DNA of 11,592 bases from CTSoil-075 sp964292325 (GTDB lineage: Bacteria > Bacillota > Negativicutes > DSM-13327): NCBI GenBank assembly GCA_964292325.1, contig CAXYVG010000101.1, positions 1 to 11,592 on the forward strand, read 5' to 3'. The notes beneath the pieces are model-generated. The model was not told the origin of the DNA and did not search any database. It saw nothing but the letters and a program-made list of their open reading frames with translations. Below are positions 1 through 6,908 of the stretch, one piece after another. The stretch's first letter is position 1. Every line of letters starts with the position of its first letter. The translations under genes and the position numbers were made by a program.

Positions 1-899
1 TATGGCGTGCCTGCTAGGTCTTTTTGTGTAGTAATTTTATAAGGGTGTATAATTAAATCAGCTACGCTGAAAAAGAGGCTGACTTTGTTATTGAGAATAA
101 ATGGTGTTTCTAAAATAACGCGATTTTGCAACTGTAAAAGCTCAATAGTATCTAGGTAAGATTTACTATCTTCGTAAAATTCCCTTGCTACAATGAGTTT
201 CGTATTCCATGTTTTTAAACGTTTGTCAGCCAAGGCTTCTAGCAATAAATCTAACCCTTTGTAGGATCGAATAAATCAAAAAAAGAGGAGATAAGGAATA
301 TTCGAATCCAATTGTAATTGTGTGGCGGCTTGTTCTTTTGGAAGTAACTCGCCGTAATGATCGTAAATAGGGTGTGGCGAAAAACGTTTGGGCTTCTGTT
401 TTCTGTCGATTCTTTCTATATCAGTCACAACCGATCGGGAGAGCGCCACAAATTCATCCATCGAAGCCACAAAATAGGGCGGTAATAGTTTGTCCAATAA
501 ACTTGGTTCGTGAGGTAGCATATTGTGAACAAGTGCTACACATTTTATGTTTTTATCTTTTTTGATAATACGGGCGATGCTTCCAAAACAAGGTGCTATA
601 AACGACATCCAATAGGCAAATATCACTAAGTCGGGTTTTTTATGCCGAGTTTCTTTACCCACTTTTATCCAATTGAGTGGGTTAACAGAATTTATACGTC
701 TTTCAATAGACAGATTTTCTGGTGCTTCATCCTCAGAAAACTGTGTTTTACCAGGGAATAAAAAGGACGGATATTGTAGTGTGAAAGTTATAATTTCCAC
801 ATCATGACCTTCTGCCTGAAATTGATGGGCTAAACGTTCGTTAAAGGTAGCAAGTCCTCCTCGGTAAGGGTGCGCTGTGCCTACAATAATAATCTTCAT
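1..899 (-). pseudogene. GT4-type glycosyltransferase, interrupted by in-frame TGA, 3' end beyond window
   Basis: A cytoplasmic GT-B glycosyltransferase that would transfer a sugar from a nucleotide donor during surface-glycan assembly; donor and acceptor cannot be read from the sequence. The ATG at 899 begins MKIIIVGTAHPYRGGLATFN, a typical GT4 N-terminus with the glycine-rich loop of the acceptor domain, and 207 residues follow. A TGA at 276-278 then stops the frame. The same frame stays open to the window edge and reads FIRSYKGLDLLLEAL directly after the stop, later LIIHPYK. This is the start of the donor-binding domain, where family members have FFGxIRxYKGLD, so the TGA sits exactly where Gly (GGA) is expected. 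The 207-residue product would lack the whole donor-binding half and should be inactive. Divergent from pseB. The glycosyltransferase call is firm. Whether the stop is real or a base-call error beside an A7 run (278-284) is open. Confidence 0.82.
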
Positions 900-915
900 A
901 CTTGTTTATTTTTTA

Positions 916-923
916 CAAAGATA
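916..923 (-). promoter_or_regulatory. Putative -7 box (TATCTTTG) for the glycosyltransferase gene
   Basis: The reverse strand reads TATCTTTG, an exact match to the Bacteroidota -7 consensus TAnnTTTG. It lies 17 bp ahead of the ATG at 899, leaving a leader of roughly 10 bases. I see no good TTTG -33 box at the right distance upstream (around 943-950), so this rests on the -7 box alone. Confidence 0.35.
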
Positions 924-948
924 GTAAAATGTCAGGTGTGGCTTATTT

Positions 949-962
949 AAAATTATAATTTT
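949..962. repeat. 14-bp perfect palindrome in the divergent intergenic region
   Basis: The sequence AAAATTA followed by TAATTTT is a perfect inverted repeat with no spacer. It ends one base before the TTTG box of the pseB promoter and lies about 25 bp upstream of the -7 box of the divergent glycosyltransferase gene. The position suits a shared operator or an AT-rich upstream element, but the stretch contains only A and T and may be coincidental. Confidence 0.35.
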
Positions 963-963
963 C

Positions 964-995
964 TTTGTTTTAATAGTGTTTTTTTGGTAATTTTG
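964..995 (+). promoter_or_regulatory. Promoter of the pse operon, Bacteroidota sigma-A type
   Basis: TTTG at 964-967 and TAATTTTG at 988-995 match the -33 (TTTG) and -7 (TAnnTTTG) boxes described for Bacteroides, with a 20-bp spacer in the usual range. Transcription should start near 1001-1003, giving a leader of about 20 bases before the ATG at 1023. The leader is A/T-rich with no Shine-Dalgarno sequence, as is usual in this phylum. No other promoter-sized gap occurs before 5899, so this one probably drives all five pse genes. Confidence 0.6.
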
Positions 996-1022
996 CGAAT
1001 GTTTTTATAAATAAAATTATAT

Positions 1023-2030
1023 ATGCTAAATAACAAATCAGTACTTATAACAGGAGGTACAGGGTCATTCGGGAAAAAGTTTGTTGAAACCATTCTAAGA
1101 GACTATCCCGAGGTAAAACGAATAGTAATATATTCGAGAGATGAATTAAAGCAATTTGATATGTCGCAAGACTATCCTACAAACAAATACCCTCAGGTGC
1201 GATTCTTTATAGGCGATGTAAGAGATGCTGCAAGATTAAAACGTGCTTGCGAAGGTATTGATGTTATTATACATGCAGCTGCACTTAAACAAGTACCTGC
1301 AGCTGAGTATAATCCAGATGAATTTATAAAAACAAATATTGGAGGTGCACAAAACATTATTGATGCCGCTCTCTCTACAGATATTAAAATTGTAGTAGCT
1401 TTATCAACAGACAAAGCTGCTGCACCCATTAATTTATATGGTGCAACAAAATTGGTTTCCGACAAGCTTTTTATTGCTGCAAATAACATAAAAGGCAGTC
1501 GTTATTTACGTTTTTCGGCAGTTAGGTACGGAAATGTTATGGGATCAAGAGGTTCAGTAATTCCTTTTTTTCGTGAAAGGGCAGTAAGTGGTGTTTTACC
1601 CATAACGCACAGAGATATGACGCGTTTTAACATATCACTTGAGGATGGTGTCGCAATGGTTCTTTGGGCAATAGAAAACGCACTTGGTGGTGAAATATTT
1701 GTTCCCAAAATTCCTTCTTATAAAATTGAAACAGTAGCGAAAGCTATTGCCCCAAATGCAATTCTTGAAGATGTAGGGATACGGCCAGGTGAAAAATTGC
1801 ATGAAGAAATGATAACCGAAAGTGACTCCTATAATACTATTGAATTTGATAAATACTATGCTATTCTTCCATCTGGTGTTGACAAGGAAAAATATATTAA
1901 TCATTACAAGGCATGGGAAGTACCTCATGGGTTTACATACAATTCAGGGACTAACTCTGAATGGGAAACCGAAGATACTTTGAGAGAAAAAATAACAAAA
2001 TATGTTGATTCTAGTTTTAAGCCATTATGA
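1023..2030 (+). CDS. pseB: PseB, UDP-GlcNAc 4,6-dehydratase (inverting)
   Basis: First step of pseudaminic acid synthesis in the cytoplasm: NADP-dependent 4,6-dehydration with C5 inversion of UDP-GlcNAc, giving UDP-2-acetamido-2,6-dideoxy-beta-L-arabino-hexos-4-ulose. At 335 residues it has the usual length of this extended short-chain dehydrogenase family. The Rossmann loop TGGTGSFG lies at 10-17. The segment LSTDKAAAPINLYGATK supplies Asp130 and Lys131 plus the Tyr139-x-x-x-Lys143 pair, matching the catalytic D/K/Y set known from Helicobacter FlaA1. RPGEKLHEEM near 254-263 is also characteristic of the family. The ATG at 1023 follows the promoter directly and starts at the first beta strand. 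Its TGA overlaps the pseC start (ATGA), suggesting coupled translation. The FlaA1-type active site and the pseC, pseF and pseI neighbours argue against the membrane-bound retaining dehydratases (PglF type). Confidence 0.95.
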   Translation: MLNNKSVLITGGTGSFGKKFVETILRDYPEVKRIVIYSRDELKQFDMSQDYPTNKYPQVRFFIGDVRDAARLKRACEGIDVIIHAAALKQVPAAEYNPDEFIKTNIGGAQNIIDAALSTDIKIVVALSTDKAAAPINLYGATKLVSDKLFIAANNIKGSRYLRFSAVRYGNVMGSRGSVIPFFRERAVSGVLPITHRDMTRFNISLEDGVAMVLWAIENALGGEIFVPKIPSYKIETVAKAIAPNAILEDVGIRPGEKLHEEMITESDSYNTIEFDKYYAILPSGVDKEKYINHYKAWEVPHGFTYNSGTNSEWETEDTLREKITKYVDSSFKPL

Positions 2031-3220
2031 TGAAAAGGATAACCTATGGACGCCAAAATATCACAGAAGATGATATACTGGCAGTTGTTGAAACTCTAAA
2101 ATCGGATTATCTTACTCAAGGCCCAAAAATTAAAGAGTTTGAGGAAGCATTTGCTTCATATATTGGTTGTAAATATGCAGTTGCCGTATCAAATGGTACA
2201 GCTGCATTACATATTAGCGCAATGGCCATGCACATGAAGCCTGGCGACAAAGTGATTACCACGCCTATTACTTTTGTGGCATCGGCAAATTGTGTGCGAT
2301 TTTGTGGAGGAGAAGTCGTATTTGCTGATATTGATCCTCAAACCTATTTACTCGATATAAATTCAGTACGTAAACTTCTCGAAAGTGCCCCTAAAGGCAC
2401 ATACAAAGGCATAATACCTGTAGATTTTGCTGGCAGAGCTGTAAATTTGGAAGATTACCGAAAACTTGCCGAAGATTATGGTCTTTGGATTATCGAAGAT
2501 GCCTGTCATGCTCCCGGGGGATATTTTGTAGATTCGAAGGGAGAGCAACAAAAATGTGGTAATGCGAAGTATGCAGAGCTGGCCATTTTCTCATTTCATC
2601 CAGTAAAGCATATAGCCTGTGGAGAAGGTGGAATGGTAACAACCAACGATATTGAAGTATATAAGGAACTTAATCGTTTGAGGTCACATGGAATTACAAA
2701 ATTTGACGATGCATATTTAAACACTGTTGAATTTGCAACTGGCAAAGCTGGCGAAAATGATTACCCCAGCTGGTATATGGAAATGCAAGAGTTGGGCTAT
2801 AATTATCGGATAACTGACATGCAAGCTGCTTTAGGTACAAGTCAGTTGAAAAGAGCAAATGAAGGAATAGAAAAACGAAGAATAATTGCACAAAAATACC
2901 AAAATGCATTTGAAAATAAAAGTTTCATTATTGGGCAATCGGGTATAGTTGATGGACATGCCTATCATTTATATGTTATTGAAGTTGAAGATAGACTAGG
3001 TCTTTATAAGCATTTAATATCAAACAATATTTTTGCTCAAATACATTACATTCCTGCTCATTTAATGCCATATTATAAAAATTTCGGCTGGAAAGAAGGT
3101 GATTTGCTGGCATCAGAAACTTATTATAAGCATTGTATTAGTATTCCTATTTACCCAACCTTGAGTGATGAAGAACAAAACTTTGTAATTAACACAATTA
3201 ATGACTATTACAATGAGTAA
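2027..3220 (+). CDS. pseC: PseC, UDP-4-amino-4,6-dideoxy-N-acetyl-beta-L-altrosamine transaminase
   Basis: Second step of the pathway: a PLP enzyme that transfers an amino group from glutamate to C4 of the PseB product. It belongs to the DegT/DnrJ/EryC1/StrS aminotransferases, and 397 residues is normal length. SNGTAALH (55-62) is the phosphate-binding region, Asp158 in WIIEDACHAPGG contacts the PLP ring nitrogen, and Lys194 in SFHPVKHIACGEGG is the Schiff-base lysine. The C-terminal part carries QIHYIPAHLMPYYKNFGW, typical of sugar aminotransferases of this branch. The start overlaps the pseB stop by 4 bp; ATG occurs twice in a row (2027 and 2030), so the true start could be one codon later. 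Its own end overlaps pseF. The assignment to PseC over other sugar aminotransferases relies on strong similarity plus the pseB, pseF and pseI context. Confidence 0.93.
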   Translation: MMKRITYGRQNITEDDILAVVETLKSDYLTQGPKIKEFEEAFASYIGCKYAVAVSNGTAALHISAMAMHMKPGDKVITTPITFVASANCVRFCGGEVVFADIDPQTYLLDINSVRKLLESAPKGTYKGIIPVDFAGRAVNLEDYRKLAEDYGLWIIEDACHAPGGYFVDSKGEQQKCGNAKYAELAIFSFHPVKHIACGEGGMVTTNDIEVYKELNRLRSHGITKFDDAYLNTVEFATGKAGENDYPSWYMEMQELGYNYRITDMQAALGTSQLKRANEGIEKRRIIAQKYQNAFENKSFIIGQSGIVDGHAYHLYVIEVEDRLGLYKHLISNNIFAQIHYIPAHLMPYYKNFGWKEGDLLASETYYKHCISIPIYPTLSDEEQNFVINTINDYYNE

Positions 3221-3905
3221 TCTCTGCATAATACCTGCACGAGGTGGTAGTAAACGTATTCCACGTAAAAACATCAAAGATTTTTTGGGTAAACCTATTA
3301 TTGCATATTCTATTGAAACTGCAATTGCATCTAAGCTTTTTGATGAAGTTATTGTATCAACAGATGATGCAGAAATTGTTGAGGTTGCTATAAAATATGG
3401 TGCAAAAGTACCTTTTCTTAGGTCGAAAGAAAATGCGAATGATTTTGCAACAACAATTTCAGTTTTAAAAGAAGTAGAAAATGAATATATAAACCGATTT
3501 AATAAAACATTTGATTTTATATGTTGTATTTACCCAACTGCACCTTTAATTAATGTTGATGATATTGTTAATGGTTTTAATTTATTAGAGTACAATAATT
3601 ACTCTTCTGTTTTTCCAATTGTATCATACGGATATCCCATTTGGAGAGGTTTACGATTTGGAGCTGATGGGAAAGTTAAAATGCTTTGGGAAAAATATTT
3701 GAATGCGCGTTCGCAAGATTTAGAATCAGTTTATCATGATGCAGGACAGTGGTATTGGTATAATCCAACAAAGATAACAGACACATTATTTACCGAAAAC
3801 TCTTCATCAATTACACTTTCTGAAGATAATGTACAAGACATTGACAATTTAACAGATTGGAAACTAGCAGAAATGAAATATGAACTCATACAAAATTCTA
3901 AATAA
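3213..3905 (+). CDS. pseF: PseF, pseudaminic acid cytidylyltransferase
   Basis: Last step of the pathway: joins CTP and pseudaminic acid to give CMP-Pse and pyrophosphate, activating the sugar for transfer. The protein belongs to the CMP-sugar synthetase family. The CTP-binding signature IPARGGSKRIPRKN is at 7-20, YPTAP at 107-111, HDAGQWYW from 175, and a DID pair (Asp209, Asp211) that should hold the metal ion. At 230 residues it matches PseF. I chose the ATG at 3213 because it puts the CTP-binding strand at the N-terminus as in relatives; an in-frame ATG at 3201 would add four residues (MTIT). With the 3213 start the gene overlaps pseC by 8 bp. PseF lies before, not after, the acetyltransferase and pseI genes, so gene order does not follow reaction order. 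Confidence 0.93.
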   Translation: MSNLCIIPARGGSKRIPRKNIKDFLGKPIIAYSIETAIASKLFDEVIVSTDDAEIVEVAIKYGAKVPFLRSKENANDFATTISVLKEVENEYINRFNKTFDFICCIYPTAPLINVDDIVNGFNLLEYNNYSSVFPIVSYGYPIWRGLRFGADGKVKMLWEKYLNARSQDLESVYHDAGQWYWYNPTKITDTLFTENSSSITLSEDNVQDIDNLTDWKLAEMKYELIQNSK

Positions 3906-4890
3906 ACAAGTTTACTCACAAGGTGAATATTCTCTTGTTCCAATACGAATAGAAGATCGTTTTGAAATAATGAAATGGCGAAACGAACAAATTTACCATT
4001 TGAGGCAAGCTGAACCACTTACGGTTGAAATGCAGAATAATTACTTTGAAAATGTAGTTTCAAAATTATTTGCACAAGAAAAACCTTCGCAGTTATTGTT
4101 TTCGTATTTAGAAAACGATAAATGCATTGGCTATGGTGGTTTGGTACACATCAATTGGTTAGATAAAAATGCCGAAATATCATTTATAATGGACACTTCA
4201 CTTGAAGAAAGAGAGTTTTCGAAACATTGGAGTATTTATTTAGATTTATTGGAGCAACTTGCGTTTGAAGAACTGAAATTACATAAGTTATTTACCTATG
4301 CTTTTGATTTGCGTCCGCATCTTTATAATGCTTTGGAAACTAATGGTTTTATACATGAAGCAAGTTTAAAAGATCATTGTCTATTTCATGATGAATTTAA
4401 AAATGTAGTAATTCACTCGAAGATTAGATACGCAATAAATGTTAGAAACGTCACATTAGGTGATAAACAAATTATTTTTGAATGGGCAAATGATGAATTA
4501 GTACGTTCAAATTCATTTAATTTTGATCCGATTCTATATAATGACCATTCTATCTGGTTTGAAAAAAAAATGAATGATGAGAATGCTTTTTATTATATTT
4601 GTGAAGTTGATGGAACACCAGCGGGTTTAGTAAGATTTGATAAGAATGAAAATAATACAGTTATAGGAATAAGTATTGATAAGAAATTTCGGGGGCGAAA
4701 GTTAGCCTCGAAATTTTTGATAAAATGTTGTGAAACATATACCGAGTTATCAGATAACATTATTACTGCATTCATTAAAAAAGAGAATGTCGGATCGGTT
4801 AGATCATTTGAAAATGCAGGATTTGTTTTTCAAAGAGAATTAAAAATTAATAAAATGGATTCATATGAATATGTATTCTCAAAAAAATAA
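3880..4890 (+). CDS. pseH: Tandem GNAT acetyltransferase, PseH-like first domain plus second GNAT domain
   Basis: 336 residues containing two GNAT folds. Domain 1 (about 18-183) begins SLVPIRIEDRFEIMKWRN and includes LHKLFTYAFDLRPHLYNALE and a GF-type C-terminal strand. It resembles the PseH acetyltransferases that N-acetylate C4 of the PseC product using acetyl-CoA. Domain 2 (about 184-336) begins INVRNVTLGDKQIIFEWAND and has the acetyl-CoA loop FRGRKLASKFL (270-280) followed by NVGSVRSFENAGF (303-315). In the usual R-x-x-G-x-G/A loop the Gly is Lys274 here. PseH is usually a single domain. In some bacteria a GNAT domain like the second is attached to the C-terminus of PseG, but no PseG domain is present. 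The gene overlaps pseF by 26 bp; no later ATG keeps domain 1 whole. The symbol applies to domain 1 and is supported by context; the role of domain 2 is unknown. Confidence 0.8.
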   Translation: MNSYKILNKQVYSQGEYSLVPIRIEDRFEIMKWRNEQIYHLRQAEPLTVEMQNNYFENVVSKLFAQEKPSQLLFSYLENDKCIGYGGLVHINWLDKNAEISFIMDTSLEEREFSKHWSIYLDLLEQLAFEELKLHKLFTYAFDLRPHLYNALETNGFIHEASLKDHCLFHDEFKNVVIHSKIRYAINVRNVTLGDKQIIFEWANDELVRSNSFNFDPILYNDHSIWFEKKMNDENAFYYICEVDGTPAGLVRFDKNENNTVIGISIDKKFRGRKLASKFLIKCCETYTELSDNIITAFIKKENVGSVRSFENAGFVFQRELKINKMDSYEYVFSKK

Positions 4891-5899
4891 AGATATCGTT
4901 TTCATCATTGCAGAACTTTCTGCAAATCACAACGGCAGCATTGAGGTTGCTAAAGAAACAATACGAGCAGCGAAACGTGCTGGTGCTGATGCAATTAAAC
5001 TACAAACATATACTGCAGATACAATAACAATTGATTGCAAAAAAGATGATTTTAAAATAAAGGGTACAATTTGGGCTGACAAATATCTATATGACTTATA
5101 TAAAGAAGCTTATACGCCGTGGGAATGGTACAAAGAACTTTTTGAAGTTGCAAGGCAAGAAGGCTTAGTCTGTTTCTCAAGTCCATTTGATAAAACCGCA
5201 GTTGATTTTTTAGAGGAATTGGGAAATCCAATTTATAAAATTGCATCTTTCGAAATTACAGACATTCCATTGATAGAATATGCTGCTTCAAAAGGAAAGC
5301 CAATGATTATTTCAACTGGAATTGCAACAGAAGAAGATATTGAATTGGCATTGGATGCTTGCCATAATATGGGCAACTATGATGTTACATTATTAAAGTG
5401 TACGTCGTCTTATCCGGCACCAATAGAAGAAGCTAACTTGCTAATGATTCGCGATATGGCAGAAAGGTATAAGGTAAATACTGGCTTATCTGACCATACC
5501 ATTGGAAGCACCGCACCTATTGTTGCTGTTTGTTTTGGAGCAAAAGTAATCGAAAAGCATTTTATAATTGACCGTTCGATTGGTGGACCCGATGCTAGTT
5601 TTTCGATGAATGAAATTGAATTTACCGAAATGGTGAAAGCAGTTCGACAAGCAGAAAAAGCAATTGGTAATGTGGATTATTCACTTACCGAGAAACAAGT
5701 TAAAGGACGTGATTTTTCACGTTCACTTTATGTAGTAGAGAATATCACAGCTGGCGAAGTAATTACTGAAAACAATGTACGCTCTATACGTCCGGGATTT
5801 GGTTTGCACCCAAAATATTATCAGGATATTATTGGAAAAAAGATAAATAGGAATTTGCAGAAAGGTGATAAGATGAAATTAGATTATTTAACTGATTAA
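4865..5899 (+). CDS. pseI: PseI, pseudaminic acid synthase
   Basis: Condenses phosphoenolpyruvate with 2,4-diacetamido-2,4,6-trideoxy-L-altrose to give pseudaminic acid, the step before PseF. It is a NeuB-family synthase of normal length (344 residues). The N-terminal TIM barrel (about 10-265) has IAELSANHNGS (Glu18), and metal-binding histidines at His211 (LSDHTIGS) and His232 (IEKHFIID), equivalent to those of NeuB. The C-terminal SAF/antifreeze-like domain (about 282-340) includes RDFSRSLYV and PGFGLHPKY. The segment GTIWADKYLYDLYKEAYTPW is characteristic of PseI rather than NeuB or LegI. It overlaps the preceding gene by 26 bp; an in-frame ATG at 4871 is an alternative start two codons later. 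The 3' end overlaps the convergent sialyltransferase-like gene by 12 bp, and no terminator hairpin is visible. Confidence 0.95.
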   Translation: MNMYSQKNKDIVFIIAELSANHNGSIEVAKETIRAAKRAGADAIKLQTYTADTITIDCKKDDFKIKGTIWADKYLYDLYKEAYTPWEWYKELFEVARQEGLVCFSSPFDKTAVDFLEELGNPIYKIASFEITDIPLIEYAASKGKPMIISTGIATEEDIELALDACHNMGNYDVTLLKCTSSYPAPIEEANLLMIRDMAERYKVNTGLSDHTIGSTAPIVAVCFGAKVIEKHFIIDRSIGGPDASFSMNEIEFTEMVKAVRQAEKAIGNVDYSLTEKQVKGRDFSRSLYVVENITAGEVITENNVRSIRPGFGLHPKYYQDIIGKKINRNLQKGDKMKLDYLTD

Positions 5900-6907
5900 T
5901 AGATTACAAGGAAATTTTGGTTCTATATCTCCATAGTAATTGAATAGTTTAGGATGAACTTGTGTTCCGAAATAATCAATTTCCGCCTTGTATGGAAGTC
6001 CCGAAACGGAACTTGAAAAAAGAGTCACAAAACGTTCAAAATGCACTCCTGCTAAGGCTAAAAGTTGCATTCCGATAGGATTATCAAATACTTCAATTTC
6101 CGGGAAATACTTTTTATAGGCAAACTTATCCCGTGGATGTGTCTTAATAACCATCTTATGTGTATTGTATTTCGAAAACACTTTTTGAAGTAGAGATTTA
6201 TATTCATCGTTTGTTAATATACCATCATCTACCAATGGCTGTGTCATAAAGGCAATCGATCGCTTAGATAATACGATTATATCCTCTGTAAATACATTAA
6301 ATTTATTCAGAATATAGTCCTTTTTTTCGTCTGTCGATTCTTGCCACATATCTTCAAGACTTTTAACATGTACCCTTTTTCCTTCTAGAACAGTAGAAGT
6401 ATTTTCTTCAGTCAAATAGATATCACTACAGTACTTGTTGTTACCAAAGAATTTTATTGTGACGGGTCCATATAACCATTCTTCAATTTTTGATGATAGC
6501 TTATGTTGTCGTTCTTTTTGCAGTTTCAAGATATATCCAGATTTACCCATAGAATTAGAAAGGAAATTGGGACCATCTTCCAATAATGAATAGTTTCTGT
6601 TGCGAAGTAGCATTCCGAACATGTGGTCTTGTGCATATAAATTTGCATTTCGCAAAAAAGGATATTTGTGATATTGTGTGAATCGTATTTTAAGTTTGTA
6701 TAAAACTCTATATAAAGGATTCATTTTAGTTGTGTCTTTAAACTGCGTGTAATGTTTAAATTTTTTTGCTACATTTTTATCTATTGCATGTGAAAAGAAA
6801 AAATAAGTATGATTCTCTATTGTATCGATATCCATTAAGAAAATATATTGCATTAAAGAATATAGAACTACACCAGAGTATACGTGTGTTATTGTTTTTT
6901 TGCTCAT
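5888..6907 (-). CDS. GT52/sialyltransferase-like glycosyltransferase, candidate pseudaminyltransferase
   Basis: A 339-residue protein with the layout of bacterial GT-B sialyltransferases. Near the N-terminus is a strand-helix segment (ITHVYSGVVLYSLMQ, 6-20). LLEDGPNF carries an acidic-Asp-Gly motif (Glu110-Asp111-Gly112), MVIKTHPRD carries His-Pro (257-258), and VTLFSSSVSG carries a serine triplet (298-300). In families such as GT52 and the polysialyltransferases, the acidic motif supplies the general base and HP and Ser residues bind CMP. I infer a CMP-nonulosonate transferase, and since the convergent pse operon makes CMP-Pse, pseudaminic acid is the likely donor. No signal peptide or clear membrane segment is seen. 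It is the last gene of the minus-strand set, starting one base after the preceding gene. GT52 versus the GT38-like polysialyltransferase group cannot be settled by eye. Confidence 0.7.
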   Translation of the reverse strand: MSKKTITHVYSGVVLYSLMQYIFLMDIDTIENHTYFFFSHAIDKNVAKKFKHYTQFKDTTKMNPLYRVLYKLKIRFTQYHKYPFLRNANLYAQDHMFGMLLRNRNYSLLEDGPNFLSNSMGKSGYILKLQKERQHKLSSKIEEWLYGPVTIKFFGNNKYCSDIYLTEENTSTVLEGKRVHVKSLEDMWQESTDEKKDYILNKFNVFTEDIIVLSKRSIAFMTQPLVDDGILTNDEYKSLLQKVFSKYNTHKMVIKTHPRDKFAYKKYFPEIEVFDNPIGMQLLALAGVHFERFVTLFSSSVSGLPYKAEIDYFGTQVHPKLFNYYGDIEPKFPCNLLIS

Positions 6908-6908
6908 C

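Noticed and set aside
276..278. Alternative genetic code in which TGA means Gly
   Set aside because: The stop falls at a Gly position, as it would in TGA-Gly lineages, but this is a single case. Gly is otherwise encoded by GGN codons, pseB ends with TGA in the normal place, and the other two interruptions are TAA.
276..284. Frameshift in the seven-base A/T run of the GT4 gene
   Set aside because: The reading frame is the same before and after the stop, so an insertion or deletion in the run cannot explain it; a base substitution does.
900..1022. Invertible, phase-variable promoter
   Set aside because: Invertible promoters of Bacteroides are flanked by separated inverted repeats. Here there is only one spacer-less palindrome and no recombinase gene in the window.
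1193..1928. Minus-strand open frames inside pseB, and similar ones inside pseC, pseI and the YfhO-family gene
   Set aside because: They lie opposite strongly conserved coding sequence, lack recognisable motifs and have unlikely composition; they are shadows of the real genes.
1023..5899. Legionaminic or sialic acid pathway instead of pseudaminic acid
   Set aside because: PseB has the FlaA1-type D/K/Y active site of the inverting dehydratase, the synthase has the PseI-type segment near 67-86, and no NeuC/LegG-type epimerase-hydrolase is present.
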